A DNA stretch of 64,000 bases, taken from Sporothrix humicola (Eukaryota > Ascomycota > Sordariomycetes > Ophiostomatales > Ophiostomataceae). Numbering within the stretch: the first letter of the stretch is position 1; the number at the start of each line of letters is the position of its first letter. Position numbers and translations under genes: made by a program. The notes beneath the pieces were generated by a model. That model had not been told where the DNA came from, did not search any database, and saw only the letters and a list, made by a program, of their open reading frames with translations. This document shows, piece by piece, positions 1-8,816 of this stretch. Location: positions 1-64,000 of the forward strand of contig WNYE01000075.1 of assembly GCA_021396245.1 (NCBI GenBank), given 5' to 3'.

Positions 1-97
1 TTTGCGTGTGTGGTTTTTGTAACCACCTTTTTTTTTTAATATTTTGTTTTTAATTTTTTTTTTTTATTAAATATTTTAAATCACAAAAAAAAATTTA

Positions 98-147
<50 letters not shown>

Positions 148-892
148 TTGAAAACATTCATAAGTGAGCAAATATTCACATCGAAAAAATCAGTTCAACT
201 TTGAGCAAAACCTTGGCTTCCAATTCGGAAAAAATCTACGCCATGAAATGCCACACATATCACAATAGTCTGTGCCATTGCTCGCCTTGTAAAAATGGGA
301 TCAATTTCATCCGCCAGTCAATTGTGCAGCTCACGTTGTGCAACGAAAATAATGATATCAGAGTCGCGCCTTCCGTGTTAGATGCCCCAATTGGGGTGTA
401 AACCGAGTTGCGGTCACTTTAGGAAGGCGGTCAGTACTCGTTCTGCCGGGCGGTGTGAAACAAAATTGCCCATGTCTGAAAATTGTGGTTAGTCAACACT
501 GACCAGAGCTTGGGGAGGAAGGTGCAGCGGGGCCCAATGGGAGCAGGCCAAGGCAAGGCTCGTTCAACCTCCTAGGTCAAAAAAGTAGGAGCGACCAGCA
601 CAGGCAGACGACCCACGATCTTAAGGCAGAGCTTCAACGCAAGCATCACGACGACCAAACCTCGACTACGATACCCTTCCACGACGCCGCACACATACCA
701 CTACTGGCTTCGAGCTTGAGCGACCGGCATACTGCCGCCTAATTGACCACGCGACCGAGATCTTTGGCCTTTCCCGCCTCAATTCAAACCGCGCCTGGTC
801 GCGTCACCGGACTTCAATTTCGTCCTTCTCTCCATTTACAACCTCTGCCATATCCTCCTGCCCCCCCCCCCCCCCCATAATACGTGCCCATC
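1..892. other. Left-edge low-complexity DNA and Sm D2 upstream region
   Basis: The first 145 bases are almost pure A/T, with T runs around 30-66 and a run of 41 A at 105-145. The rest, up to the Sm D2 start, has ordinary composition with no convincing gene. A run of 16 C lies at 861-876, only 16 bases before the Sm D2 start codon. The short open frames here look like chance. Confidence 0.6.
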
Positions 893-1476
893 ATGGCGGA
901 CGTTAACATCCAGTACGCACTCCCCGACCTCCGTGTTGAAGTGTGGCCTCGCGCGCGCCACTTGATATTCTTGGAATGCGACAGCAACTAACTATATCTC
1001 TTCTTTTCAAACAGAGAACTCCTCCAGAAGCCTCGCAACGAGTGCACGTACGTACAACTTCCTCTCCTTCTATAAACTTCTTCCAAAAATATTAACAGCC
1101 CGCTAACTTGTCCAGAGAATACGAGATCGCACAGCTCGAGCAGTGGGAGTTTAGCAACGGCCCGCTGTCCATTCTGCAGACGGCCGTCCGCACCCATTCC
1201 CAGGTTCTTATCAGCATCCGCTCGAACCGCAAGCTGCTGGCCCGCGTCAAGGCCTTTGACCGGCACTGCAACATGATTCTGGAGAACGTCAAGGAGATGT
1301 GGACAGAGACGCCGATAACCAACGGCAAGAAGGGCCGGCCCGTCAACAAGGACCGGTTCATCAGCAAGATGTAAGTGCATATGGTCTATTTGACGGGATT
1401 ATTCTAGAATGTGTGTATACTAACTGCTTCTAGGTTCTTGCGGGGAGACAGCGTGATTCTAGTTCTGCTGAGCTGA
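893..1476 (+). CDS. SMD2: Small nuclear ribonucleoprotein Sm D2
   Basis: Core Sm-ring protein of the spliceosomal U1, U2, U4 and U5 snRNPs; it pairs with Sm D1 on the snRNA Sm site in the nucleus. Four exons: 893-912, 1015-1047, 1116-1370 and 1434-1476, giving 116 residues, the normal family length. The tiny first exons encode MADVNIQ and the start of ELLQKPRNEC. Exon 3 carries the Sm1 motif, including GPLSILQTAVRTH, LLARVKAFDRHCNM and LENVKEMWTE, and exon 4 ends the Sm2 motif with FLRGDSVILVLLS. All donors are GTACGC, GTACGT or GTAAGT. Introns 2 and 3 have gctaac and actaac branch points. This start is chosen because it is the only ATG that splices in frame to the conserved core. The spread of introns over such a short gene contrasts with the intron-poor neighbours. 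Confidence 0.95.
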
Positions 1477-1867
1477 GTGGGATGGATGTCGCATCATGTG
1501 TTTGAGCGGGAGGTTGTTTTCATGTTTGCACATTTGATTTATATTTGGTCTGTTCAAAAACGTATTATTTGGGAAAATTTCCATAGGCTCTGTCTTGCAT
1601 TTGATTCTTATTCGTCCATCTGCAAATGGTCCATGTCGTGGCAATGTAATAAAATGTGAAGATGCTTTTTGTGTTATAAAGCAGTACCAAAAAAAGAGGA
1701 TTTACGAGGGCCTAATTATAGAGACAATCATAAGGATTATACTTTTAAAAGTATAGGTAAAAAGAACAGTTGAGGATCTCTCTTCACCTGGCAAAAGTTC
1801 CAAAAAATTGCAAAAAATAATTGAGAATTCGAATGGTGCTTCTGTGAAAGAAGCGCATCAGGATTTG
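1477..1867. other. Spacer between Sm D2 and tRNA-Lys
   Basis: AT-rich 3' flank of the Sm D2 gene, probably holding its poly(A) region (for example aataaaa near 1649). No gene seen. Confidence 0.5.
1812..1817 (-). terminator. Possible RNA polymerase III terminator for tRNA-Lys
   Basis: Read on the minus strand this is a run of six T about 50 bases downstream of the tRNA 3' end, the first run of four or more T in that direction. Pol III stops at such runs. The distance is longer than typical, so this may be a read-through trailer site. Confidence 0.35.
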
Positions 1868-1940
1868 AGCCCGATGCGGGGGTCGAACCCGCAACCTTGA
1901 GATTAAGAGTCTCACGCTCTACCGATTGAGCTAACCGGGC
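1868..1940 (-). tRNA. tRNA-Lys (anticodon CUU)
   Basis: The minus-strand 73-mer folds as a complete cloverleaf. The acceptor arm starts GCCCGGT, the D arm holds an A-box-like TAGCTCAATCGG, and the anticodon stem TGAGA/TCTCA closes a seven-base loop CTCTTAA with anticodon CTT. The T arm carries the B-box-like GGTTCGACCCC. No intron is present. The 3' CCA is not encoded, as expected for a eukaryote. It would decode AAG lysine codons. Confidence 0.95.
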
Positions 1941-2369
1941 GTTCGATCTCATTGTTGAAGGACTGCCGGGCCTTGTCACGGTGTAAGAAGGCGCTACCCG
2001 GCGTGTGAGATTTTTTTTCTTGAAAAGAAAGTGTCGAAAAAGTGTTTTTCAAAAATTTTATGGAGTCAGGGATCTTAGCGGCAGAATTTTCAGACTCGAC
2101 GAACCCCAAGGATAACCTCATATCATTGGGCATTAGGGCGGGCAGGAGGCTCGGCGGGTGTTCCTGTCCTGTATGACAGCCTTTACGGGTGACCAGATAT
2201 ATGCGCACAAGAATATTTTTCATGTGCCTTTCTTGTTTAGATCTTCTATCGAAACGGGAGACACACTTGTGCCATCCCGTTATTTTCCCAGTTTCCTCAC
2301 TGCTCTCAAAAATAACTACTACGCTACATGACCCACCCTTGAATATTTTGTTCTTCCGTACTCCTTCCC
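1941..2369. other. Spacer between tRNA-Lys and ThrRS 3' end
   Basis: Upstream flank of the tRNA gene plus 3' flank of the minus-strand threonyl-tRNA synthetase gene. No coding feature is supported. Confidence 0.5.
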
Positions 2370-4893
2370 TTACGCCTTTGCCTTGGGCTCCTCCTTGACC
2401 TGGATCTTGTCCGACAGGTCCATGTCCAGGCCCTTGTCCTCCCGGAGCTTCACCAGGCGCTCGACAACCTGGTCCAGCGACAGGGTAGTGAGGTCGCCCT
2501 TGGAGTCACGGATACGGATGCTGACGCTGCGGTCTTGCATCTCCTTAGAGCCGAGGACTGTCAAAAGTTAGTAGACATTCATAAGTATAAATCCAAAAAA
2601 GGAGGGCAGATAGAAACCTACCGAAAATGTAGTTGTATTGCAAGACCTGACCGTTGCGGATCTTCTTGTTCATGGTGTTGGCACCCAGATCGCTGTCGAC
2701 AAAGAAGCCCTTGGCTTTGAGGACCTTCTGGACCTCGCGCACGTAGTCCTCGGCGTCGGCCATGACGGGCACCAGCAGAATCTGGCGGGGGCTCAGCCAG
2801 AAGGGCCACTTGCCGGCAAAGTGCTCGCTCAGGGTGGCGATGAAACGCTCGAAACTGCCCAGCACGGCACGGTGGATCATGACAGGGCGAGAGTAGCCGG
2901 GCGCCAGGGGCTGGACAACAGCACCGCCAGCCGGGGCAGCCGGGGCAGCACCATCAGCGGTAGCGGCAGTGGCATCAGCCACAGGGGCGGCAGCAGCCTC
3001 AGCAGCCGGGGCCTCGGCGGGCTTCTCAGCGGGCTTCTCCTCGGTCTTGGGGGCATCAGCAGGGTTGCTGCTGGCAGCCGACATGTAGCTCAGGTTGAAC
3101 TGCTGCGGCAGCTGGAAGTCCAGCTGGACGGTGGCACACTGGTGCCACCGGCGAAGAGCATCCATGATCTGGATATCGACCTTGGGGCCGTAGAAGGCAC
3201 CGTCGCCGGGGTTGAGCTCCCACTCATCACCGGTCTTCTGCGAGAACTCGTCGAGGGCGCTCTGGAGGGTGGCCTCGGCGCGGTTCCAGGTGTCAATGTG
3301 ACCCAGGTACTGCTCGGGGCGCGTCGACAGCTTGAGGCGGAACTTCATGCCAAGCTTGCCGTAGACAGTCTGCAGGAAATCAAACATGCCGCGGATCTCC
3401 TGACCGATCTGGTCCTCCTGGCAGAAGATGTGGCAATCGTCCTGGATGAAACGGCGCACACGGGTAAGACCCGACAGGGCACCCGAAGCCTCGTTTCTGT
3501 GCAGGACACCGAACTCAGCCATGCGGAGCGGCAGCTCACGGTAAGACCGTTCTCTGGAGCCGAAGATAAGACAATGGCCGGGGCAGTTCATGGGTTTTAA
3601 TGCTGGAGGATGTTAGTAAATAGTTTGTGACAATGTATTTCAAATCGGGGGCTTGAGACTTACCCCACTGCTGCTTCTCAACCTCGAGCGTGAACATATC
3701 CTCCTGGTAGTCTGTAAACAGTCAGTAAATTGTGTGCTCAGTCAAAACACTGTAGAACTTCTATACATACGCTGCCAGTGGCCGGACGTGCGCCAGAGAT
3801 CGGCATTGAACATGTTCGGGGACATGACCTCGACATAGTCGCGCTGGTGGTACTCGCTGACAATAAAGTCCTTGAGCGCGTTGAAGATGCGCATGCCGTG
3901 GGGCAGGAAAAAGGGCGAGCCGGGCGACATCTTGTGGAAGAAGAAGAGCTCCTGATCCTGGCCAATGCGCCGGTGGTCCTTCTTGGCGGCTTCCTCGAGG
4001 AACTTCATGTAGTCCGAAAGCAGCTTCTTGTCGGGGAACGAGATACCGTAGACACGCTGCAGGGAGTCGTTCTTGGCATCACCGAGGAAATACGAAGCGC
4101 TGTGCTTGAGCACGGCAAAGGCCTTGATGCGGCCGGTGTCAACAACGTGGGGGCCCAGGCACAGATCGATGAGCGGGCCACAGCGGTAGACGGTGGTGGA
4201 GGTGCCGTCGGGGATCTTGGAGTTGATGAGCACCTGCTTGTACTTGTTGAACTTGAACATCTCGAGCAGGTCGGCCTTGGTCATGACGAGACGCTCAAAC
4301 GGCTGGCGCTCGCGCACAATGCCCTCCATCTGCGAGGCAATGCGCTTCTCGTCGTCGTCCGTCACAGCCGTGCGGGCATTGGGCTTGCCCTCGCCGTCCT
4401 CGGTGGGCATGCCGAAGTCGTAAAAGAAACCCTCGTCCGTGGGAGGACCAAAGCACAGGTGGCAACCAAACGTCTTCTCGGCAGCCTCGCCCAGAATATG
4501 GGCACTCGAGTGCCAGTATACACGCTTGGCCTCCTCGTCCTCGAAGTCGAGCAGCTCGACGTTGGCGTTGCCCTCAAAGGGGCGCATCAGATCCCACAGA
4601 GTGCCATCGACGCGAGAGATGACGGTGCGGTCGGCGAGAGACTTGCTGATGCCGCGGGCGATATCGTAGGGCGTGGTCTGGTACGACGTGCCAGCGATCT
4701 GGCGGCCGTCGGGCAGAGTAACAGTGATGGTCTCGCGGGGCTTGCTGGCGAGCTCGGCGTCGGCAATGGCCTTGAGGCGGTCGTAGACGGCGATACGGTG
4801 AGGAATGAAATCGAGGTTCGGCGGCGGGCCGGCGTCAGCCACAACCGGGACGACCTTGGCGACCTTGGGGGCCTTCGGGGCCTTGGGAGGCAT
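2370..4893 (-). CDS. THS1: Threonyl-tRNA synthetase, cytoplasmic type
   Basis: Charges tRNA-Thr with threonine. Four exons on the minus strand: 4893-3771, 3711-3664, 3602-2622 and 2557-2370, giving 779 residues (yeast Ths1 is about 734). Introns are 59, 61 and 64 nt, all GT-AG. The order is a Lys/Ala/Pro-rich start, a TGS domain (ITVTLPDGRQIAG), an editing/SAD domain with the zinc/editing motif HSSAHILGEA and FGPPTDEGFFYDFG, and the class II catalytic core. The core shows MNCPGHCLIF, motif 2 around RNEASGALSGLTRVRRF and motif 3 around RPVMIHRAVLGSFERF. The anticodon-binding domain includes WPFWLSPRQILLVPV. An Ala/Pro/Glu-rich insert of about 55 residues (roughly residues 565-624) sits just before motif 3 and accounts for most of the extra length. 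No clear mitochondrial presequence is seen. Large open frames on the opposite strand are GC-driven shadows. Confidence 0.96.
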
Positions 4894-5021
4894 TGTTGAT
4901 AGAGGAAACAGGGGGGTGGAGTGTCGAATTGGTCGGTGGTAGGTGGAGGGGAGTCAAGGAATGGGACCCTGCGGGAGGAGATATATCTGGCGAAGCAAAA
5001 AGGAGAAAGATCGTGAGATTC

Positions 5022-5030
5022 GTGAGTCAC
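5022..5030. promoter_or_regulatory. Gcn4/CPC1-type binding site upstream of ThrRS
   Basis: The palindrome GTGAGTCAC contains the TGA(C/G)TCA consensus bound by the bZIP regulator of amino-acid cross-pathway control (Gcn4 in yeast, CPC1 in Neurospora). It lies about 130 bp upstream of the ThrRS start codon. Aminoacyl-tRNA synthetase genes are known targets of this circuit, so the placement makes sense, but a 7-mer can occur by chance. Confidence 0.5.
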
Positions 5031-5616
5031 CGCAAGCCAAGGCCAAAACAAAGCAATGCGCTGAACGGGAAGGCGTGGCCGGGGGGCTGAAGAAGGGGGT
5101 TTAAGGTTGAGGAGAGCAGGTGCAGGGGAGGAGAGGAGAAAGATCGAGGCTCGAAAAACGGAAGGAGCCACCTGTGAGTCGGTCGCCGCGCAAAAAGAAC
5201 AGAAAACTCACTCCCGGCCGGCGCCCTTAAATTTTTGGTGCGGGGCAGTTTCAATGGGCGGATGCTCGTACTGCACTCACACGCTAATATTCTGGCAGGA
5301 GACAGGGCCAGACGGGCGGGGCAGGCGGTTATCTTTTTAGCGTATGTGCAGAGGGGAGAGATACGAGAGGGGAAGGGGTGAGACAACACAACAACACCGC
5401 ATCCTTCCTAAAACGGTGGCAGCTTCAATATTGGGCACACCGCTATTATTCGATTTATTTTTGTTGCACATTTATTCCATTATTGAAAATTTAATATTAT
5501 TGTTCTTGCCACATTGAGTCGAGTTTCATTGCATTCCATTTGTTTGTGACGTCTGACAATGAGGGGTCCAATAACATCAGGCACATAATCCATTGCTTTG
5601 GTGCAAACACGGGCAG

Positions 5617-5623
5617 TGAGTCA
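5617..5623. promoter_or_regulatory. Second TGAGTCA site
   Basis: An exact TGAGTCA about 725 bp upstream of the ThrRS start and 187 bp beyond the 3' end of the next gene. Weaker candidate than the proximal copy because of its distance. Confidence 0.25.
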
Positions 5624-5809
5624 AACATCGCTTGGAGGGATGTCTAAATTGCATGTCTTGATGTTTAATTTGTGATGTTCTTTGTCTACCATACATTTTG
5701 CTTACCGTACAAGTGTGTTCGTCACCAGCCGGCCCGTATTATTCATTTTTCGTCACTGAGAATCAATACTTAATACTCCGTGTGCCTTTTGTTGTTCGCA
5801 ACGACTTGT

Positions 5810-6197
5810 TTAAGCGTTTTTCTTCAAGCCCCCAATCGAACCAAGACGCATGTTGACGTCTTCAGCTTGCTGAGAGCCTTCAAGCTGACCTGGATGAGTT
5901 AGCAAGTGTTGTTACAGTCTGAGGATATGTTCTGTGCCGCCAACTTACTCTTAAGAAAATCTTGACCCGCGTTGAGGCCCTCAGCTTTGAGCTCTTCCTC
6001 CTCGGCTTTAGCCTTGGCCTTGAAGAGATAGACACTGAATCTGTTAGAACAATTATGGAAATAAAAAAGCAAAATGTTATATGGTAAGAGACATACGCAA
6101 ACTTCTCGATTAGAGGGTCGGCGTAGCCTTGGTCGTAGGCAAAGACCGCCGCGAGCATGACGAGAAGGATCGCGATACAATAAGCATAAGGAGTCAT
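5810..6197 (-). CDS. Small single-pass membrane protein, unknown function
   Basis: Three exons on the minus strand (6197-6097, 6040-5949, 5889-5810) give 90 residues. Introns of 56 and 59 nt have GTATGT and GTAAGT donors, ttctaacag and gctaactcatccag ends, and keep the frame exactly. An N-terminal hydrophobic helix (YCIAILLVMLAAVFAYDQGY) is followed by DPLIEKFA, a charged Lys/Ala/Glu segment (FKAKAKAEEEELKAEG) that is probably helical, and a polar tail ending LGSIGGLKKNA. From memory, similar small proteins occur in other filamentous fungi, but I cannot name a family. It could be an organelle or ER membrane microprotein or a signal-anchored protein. The precise splicing and coherent reading frame argue that it is real. 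Confidence 0.7.
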
Positions 6198-7040
6198 GTT
6201 GTGATGATGGTATGCCGTAGAAAACTTGTGATATTTACTCTCAAGGAAAGACGGACAACTTTTGAATTGCTGTTCAATTATCTTCTCTTTTATATGTGTT
6301 GAGTTGTGAGGCAGTACAAAAGGACCGGGGCGATCGGCCGATGACGTCCAGTTGTACGTCAAGGCTGCAGAAAGTCCACACACCCAAGGATCGAAACTTG
6401 ATTTATAGCGACTGCAGTTGAACGCGATCGAGGCAAACAAAGCAGATAGCAGACAGATAAGAACCGAAAAACAAACTAAATCGGAAAATAACCAGCTGAA
6501 AAAGCAAGGAAAGTAAATAGATCAATTGCCATGAGTATAGTGTATAGATAAATCAAAAGGTAAAGTTCAAACACCCAAATCGCCGCGGTCGCCGGTGTAC
6601 TTTTTTTGGTCCCTTTTGAGTTGCCTCAAAGATCCAAGCTGTATAGAGAAGAAGAAGAAGAAGAAGAAAAAAATGTAAAAATGGGAGATGAGAAGTGAAG
6701 GGAAACAAGAAATCAAAAACGCCAATTCCTAACCAACGCCACTTAAGCCGAAAAAAAAAACGTGGGTAAATATAAAGTGAAATCGTCAAATTGTCCATGG
6801 GTCGGCCGTGTCTGTTGTGCCAGCTGCGCCCTGTCATATTGTTTTTTTTTGTCGTTGAATTCATAGGTTCGTGTGTTCGTGTGTTCGTTTGGAAGTGATC
6901 CCAAAGGTGTATCATTTTAATCAATCAGTGAGAGAAATCGCAGGACAGCTGAAAAAGAAAGCATATCGGGCTGTAAAGAGCAACGTGCAGTGAATAAAAC
7001 ACAAAATATTGTCACAATAGTACATGCGCCTTCCCCAGCC
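6198..7040. other. Intergenic region
   Basis: Upstream flank of the small membrane-protein gene and 3' flank of the F-box gene. It contains a GAA-rich microsatellite near 6645-6670. No supported gene. Confidence 0.5.
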
Positions 7041-8816
7041 TCAGCCTTGGAAGCGGCCTGGATATTCGAGTTGGCGGCCAAGCACGTACGCCTCAAACGG
7101 CTCCGAGGAGATAGACCGTGATGTGACAGGACCTTGACGGTCTGGCGTGGCTGGCTCCCAATCATCGTCGGTGATGGCGCGGAATTGGTAGTGCTCGTAG
7201 CGTGTGCGAGCAATATTTGGGTGTGCTGGCGGAGGTGGAGGCGGCGGCGGAGCGGCATCCACAACCTCAACGTCGGCATTTTCAGTGTTGTCCCCTGCGG
7301 CACCAGCTGGTGCTGCAGCAGCCCCAGCATTGTCTCCAATGCCCGGACCTTCGATAAGCGACCCGCTTTCGCAGAAAAAAGTGCCCTCAAGATGCATCCT
7401 CTCGAGGTGTGGTAGTTTGCCTCGAAGGCTGCTGAACAGCGACCAGAAGGTGCCATTGCTGAGACGGATGCCGCCGATGGGCATTTCAATGCTTCCTCCT
7501 GCCATGCCACGACCGCCGAGGCGAAGACGTTCGAGGGTGGCGGCATGACGCAGCAAGAAACCACGCAGGTCACTTTCATCGCATACAACACCCTCCAGTT
7601 TGAGGTCCGTCAGGTGACGGAAACGGAAGCCGCTGTCGGCAGAACCTGCATTGCCCCCATAGCTCCCGCCCACTAGTGGAGGCCCTTCCAGGCTGCCAAT
7701 CTCACCCAAAAGCTCACGCAATGGCAGCATGAATAGCTCGCGGGTATTGGAGTGGTTGTGGAAAGCCAGGGACAAGTGGGTCAGCTGTGGTGCCATGCGC
7801 AGCACATAACCCAGACCATTGACGACCTTGATCTTGGCCAGAGGGAATCCGACGTTGGACGTGTCAAGGGCAAAGTCCAGTCGTGTCAGCCCACCGAACA
7901 CATCGCGACACTTGAACCACAGGCGCCGGTCGGCCTGGTGCCGGAACAGTTCGAAGGGCAGACGGTCAATGGAGAAGGATGTCAGCTGGCAGCGGCCAGG
8001 AGACTCGTCTGCTGTTGTGGCCGAGGGAGATGCTGGTGATGATGGGGCGGGAGACGACACAGCAGATGACACTGGGGACGATGCACGTGTGGACGCGATC
8101 GAGGGAGCAGCAGATGGCGCGGCGGAGGCGGGCGCAGATGCATAAACGGACGAAGACGAGGGGAACGAGAACAGGTCGCCGCGTGAGCTGTGACTGCTGC
8201 GGGTGCTGTGTCCTAAAGAAGACCCAGAAGTAGGCCGGGATGACGATGCTTGCTGTAGGGCGGCCATGAGAACATTGAGCCTTTTGATGGCTGCGAGATA
8301 GTTGATCTTGGCACTGGCAGGAACAACCATGGCCAGACGCAGCTCTTCAATATCATAGGGCGCTTGGCGAAAAGTCACCGCAAGTTTGCGTAGGTTGACG
8401 AGCGGACGGAAACAAGACGCCAAGTCAGACGGTTCCATAGCATGCAACGGCGTAATGGCTTGCCGGCGTTGCTCAAACTCGGCACACTGGCGCCAGGCCT
8501 TTGTCAACATGCTCGGCTGATGCTCCAGGCCATAATGTATCGTCTGGTGATAAGAGGCCTGGCGGGCCGTCTCGATATCGACCTCGGTGAAATTGAAGGT
8601 GATGGACCTGATGCTGCTCCGGAGGCGGTCATGGTCGGCAATCCCCCGCAACCGGGCAACGTCGTCCCGCCATGGCAGCGCAAAAAAGTCAGGCTGCAAC
8701 AGGTAGTCGTAACCAATTTCAGCCAGAGTCGGCGTGAGAAGACGAAGATTGCGAATCGATTCCGGGTCGCAGAAGCCAATAATCAGCTGGAGCAGCTCGA
8801 CCGGAAGCGTGTCCAT
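7041..8816 (-). CDS. F-box domain protein with leucine-rich region
   Basis: Single exon, 591 residues. The N-terminus MDTLPVELLQLIIGFCD, followed by ESIRNLRLLTPTLAEIGYD, is a typical F-box, which docks to Skp1 in SCF ubiquitin ligases. The middle contains leucine-rich, LRR-like stretches (LTHLSLAFHNHSNTRELFML, LTDLKLEGVVCDESDLRGFL, LERLRLGGRG) that probably bind the substrate. Between them lie a low-complexity Ser/Ala/Pro linker (about residues 195-270) and, near the C-terminus, an Ala-rich stretch with eight consecutive prolines. The tail (YEHYQFRAITDDDWEPATP) resembles other fungal F-box proteins. The start is the first ATG, directly at the F-box. The substrate is unknown. Confidence 0.8.
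   Translation of the reverse strand: MDTLPVELLQLIIGFCDPESIRNLRLLTPTLAEIGYDYLLQPDFFALPWRDDVARLRGIADHDRLRSSIRSITFNFTEVDIETARQASYHQTIHYGLEHQPSMLTKAWRQCAEFEQRRQAITPLHAMEPSDLASCFRPLVNLRKLAVTFRQAPYDIEELRLAMVVPASAKINYLAAIKRLNVLMAALQQASSSRPTSGSSLGHSTRSSHSSRGDLFSFPSSSSVYASAPASAAPSAAPSIASTRASSPVSSAVSSPAPSSPASPSATTADESPGRCQLTSFSIDRLPFELFRHQADRRLWFKCRDVFGGLTRLDFALDTSNVGFPLAKIKVVNGLGYVLRMAPQLTHLSLAFHNHSNTRELFMLPLRELLGEIGSLEGPPLVGGSYGGNAGSADSGFRFRHLTDLKLEGVVCDESDLRGFLLRHAATLERLRLGGRGMAGGSIEMPIGGIRLSNGTFWSLFSSLRGKLPHLERMHLEGTFFCESGSLIEGPGIGDNAGAAAAPAGAAGDNTENADVEVVDAAPPPPPPPPAHPNIARTRYEHYQFRAITDDDWEPATPDRQGPVTSRSISSEPFEAYVLGRQLEYPGRFQG

Larger units (their letters stand above)
4894..5809. other. Intergenic region upstream of ThrRS
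   Basis: 5' flank of the minus-strand ThrRS gene and 3' flank of the small membrane-protein gene. It holds two TGAGTCA sites, annotated separately. The stretch 5400-5780 is AT-rich. No gene seen. Confidence 0.5.

Noticed and set aside
2638..3600. 320-codon plus-strand frame opposite ThrRS exon 3
   Set aside because: Antisense shadow with repetitive Gly/Leu/Val composition.
3730..4899. 389-codon plus-strand frame opposite ThrRS
   Set aside because: Lies exactly antisense to the conserved synthetase exon; Val/Gly/Leu-rich composition is the usual mirror of GC-rich codon use.
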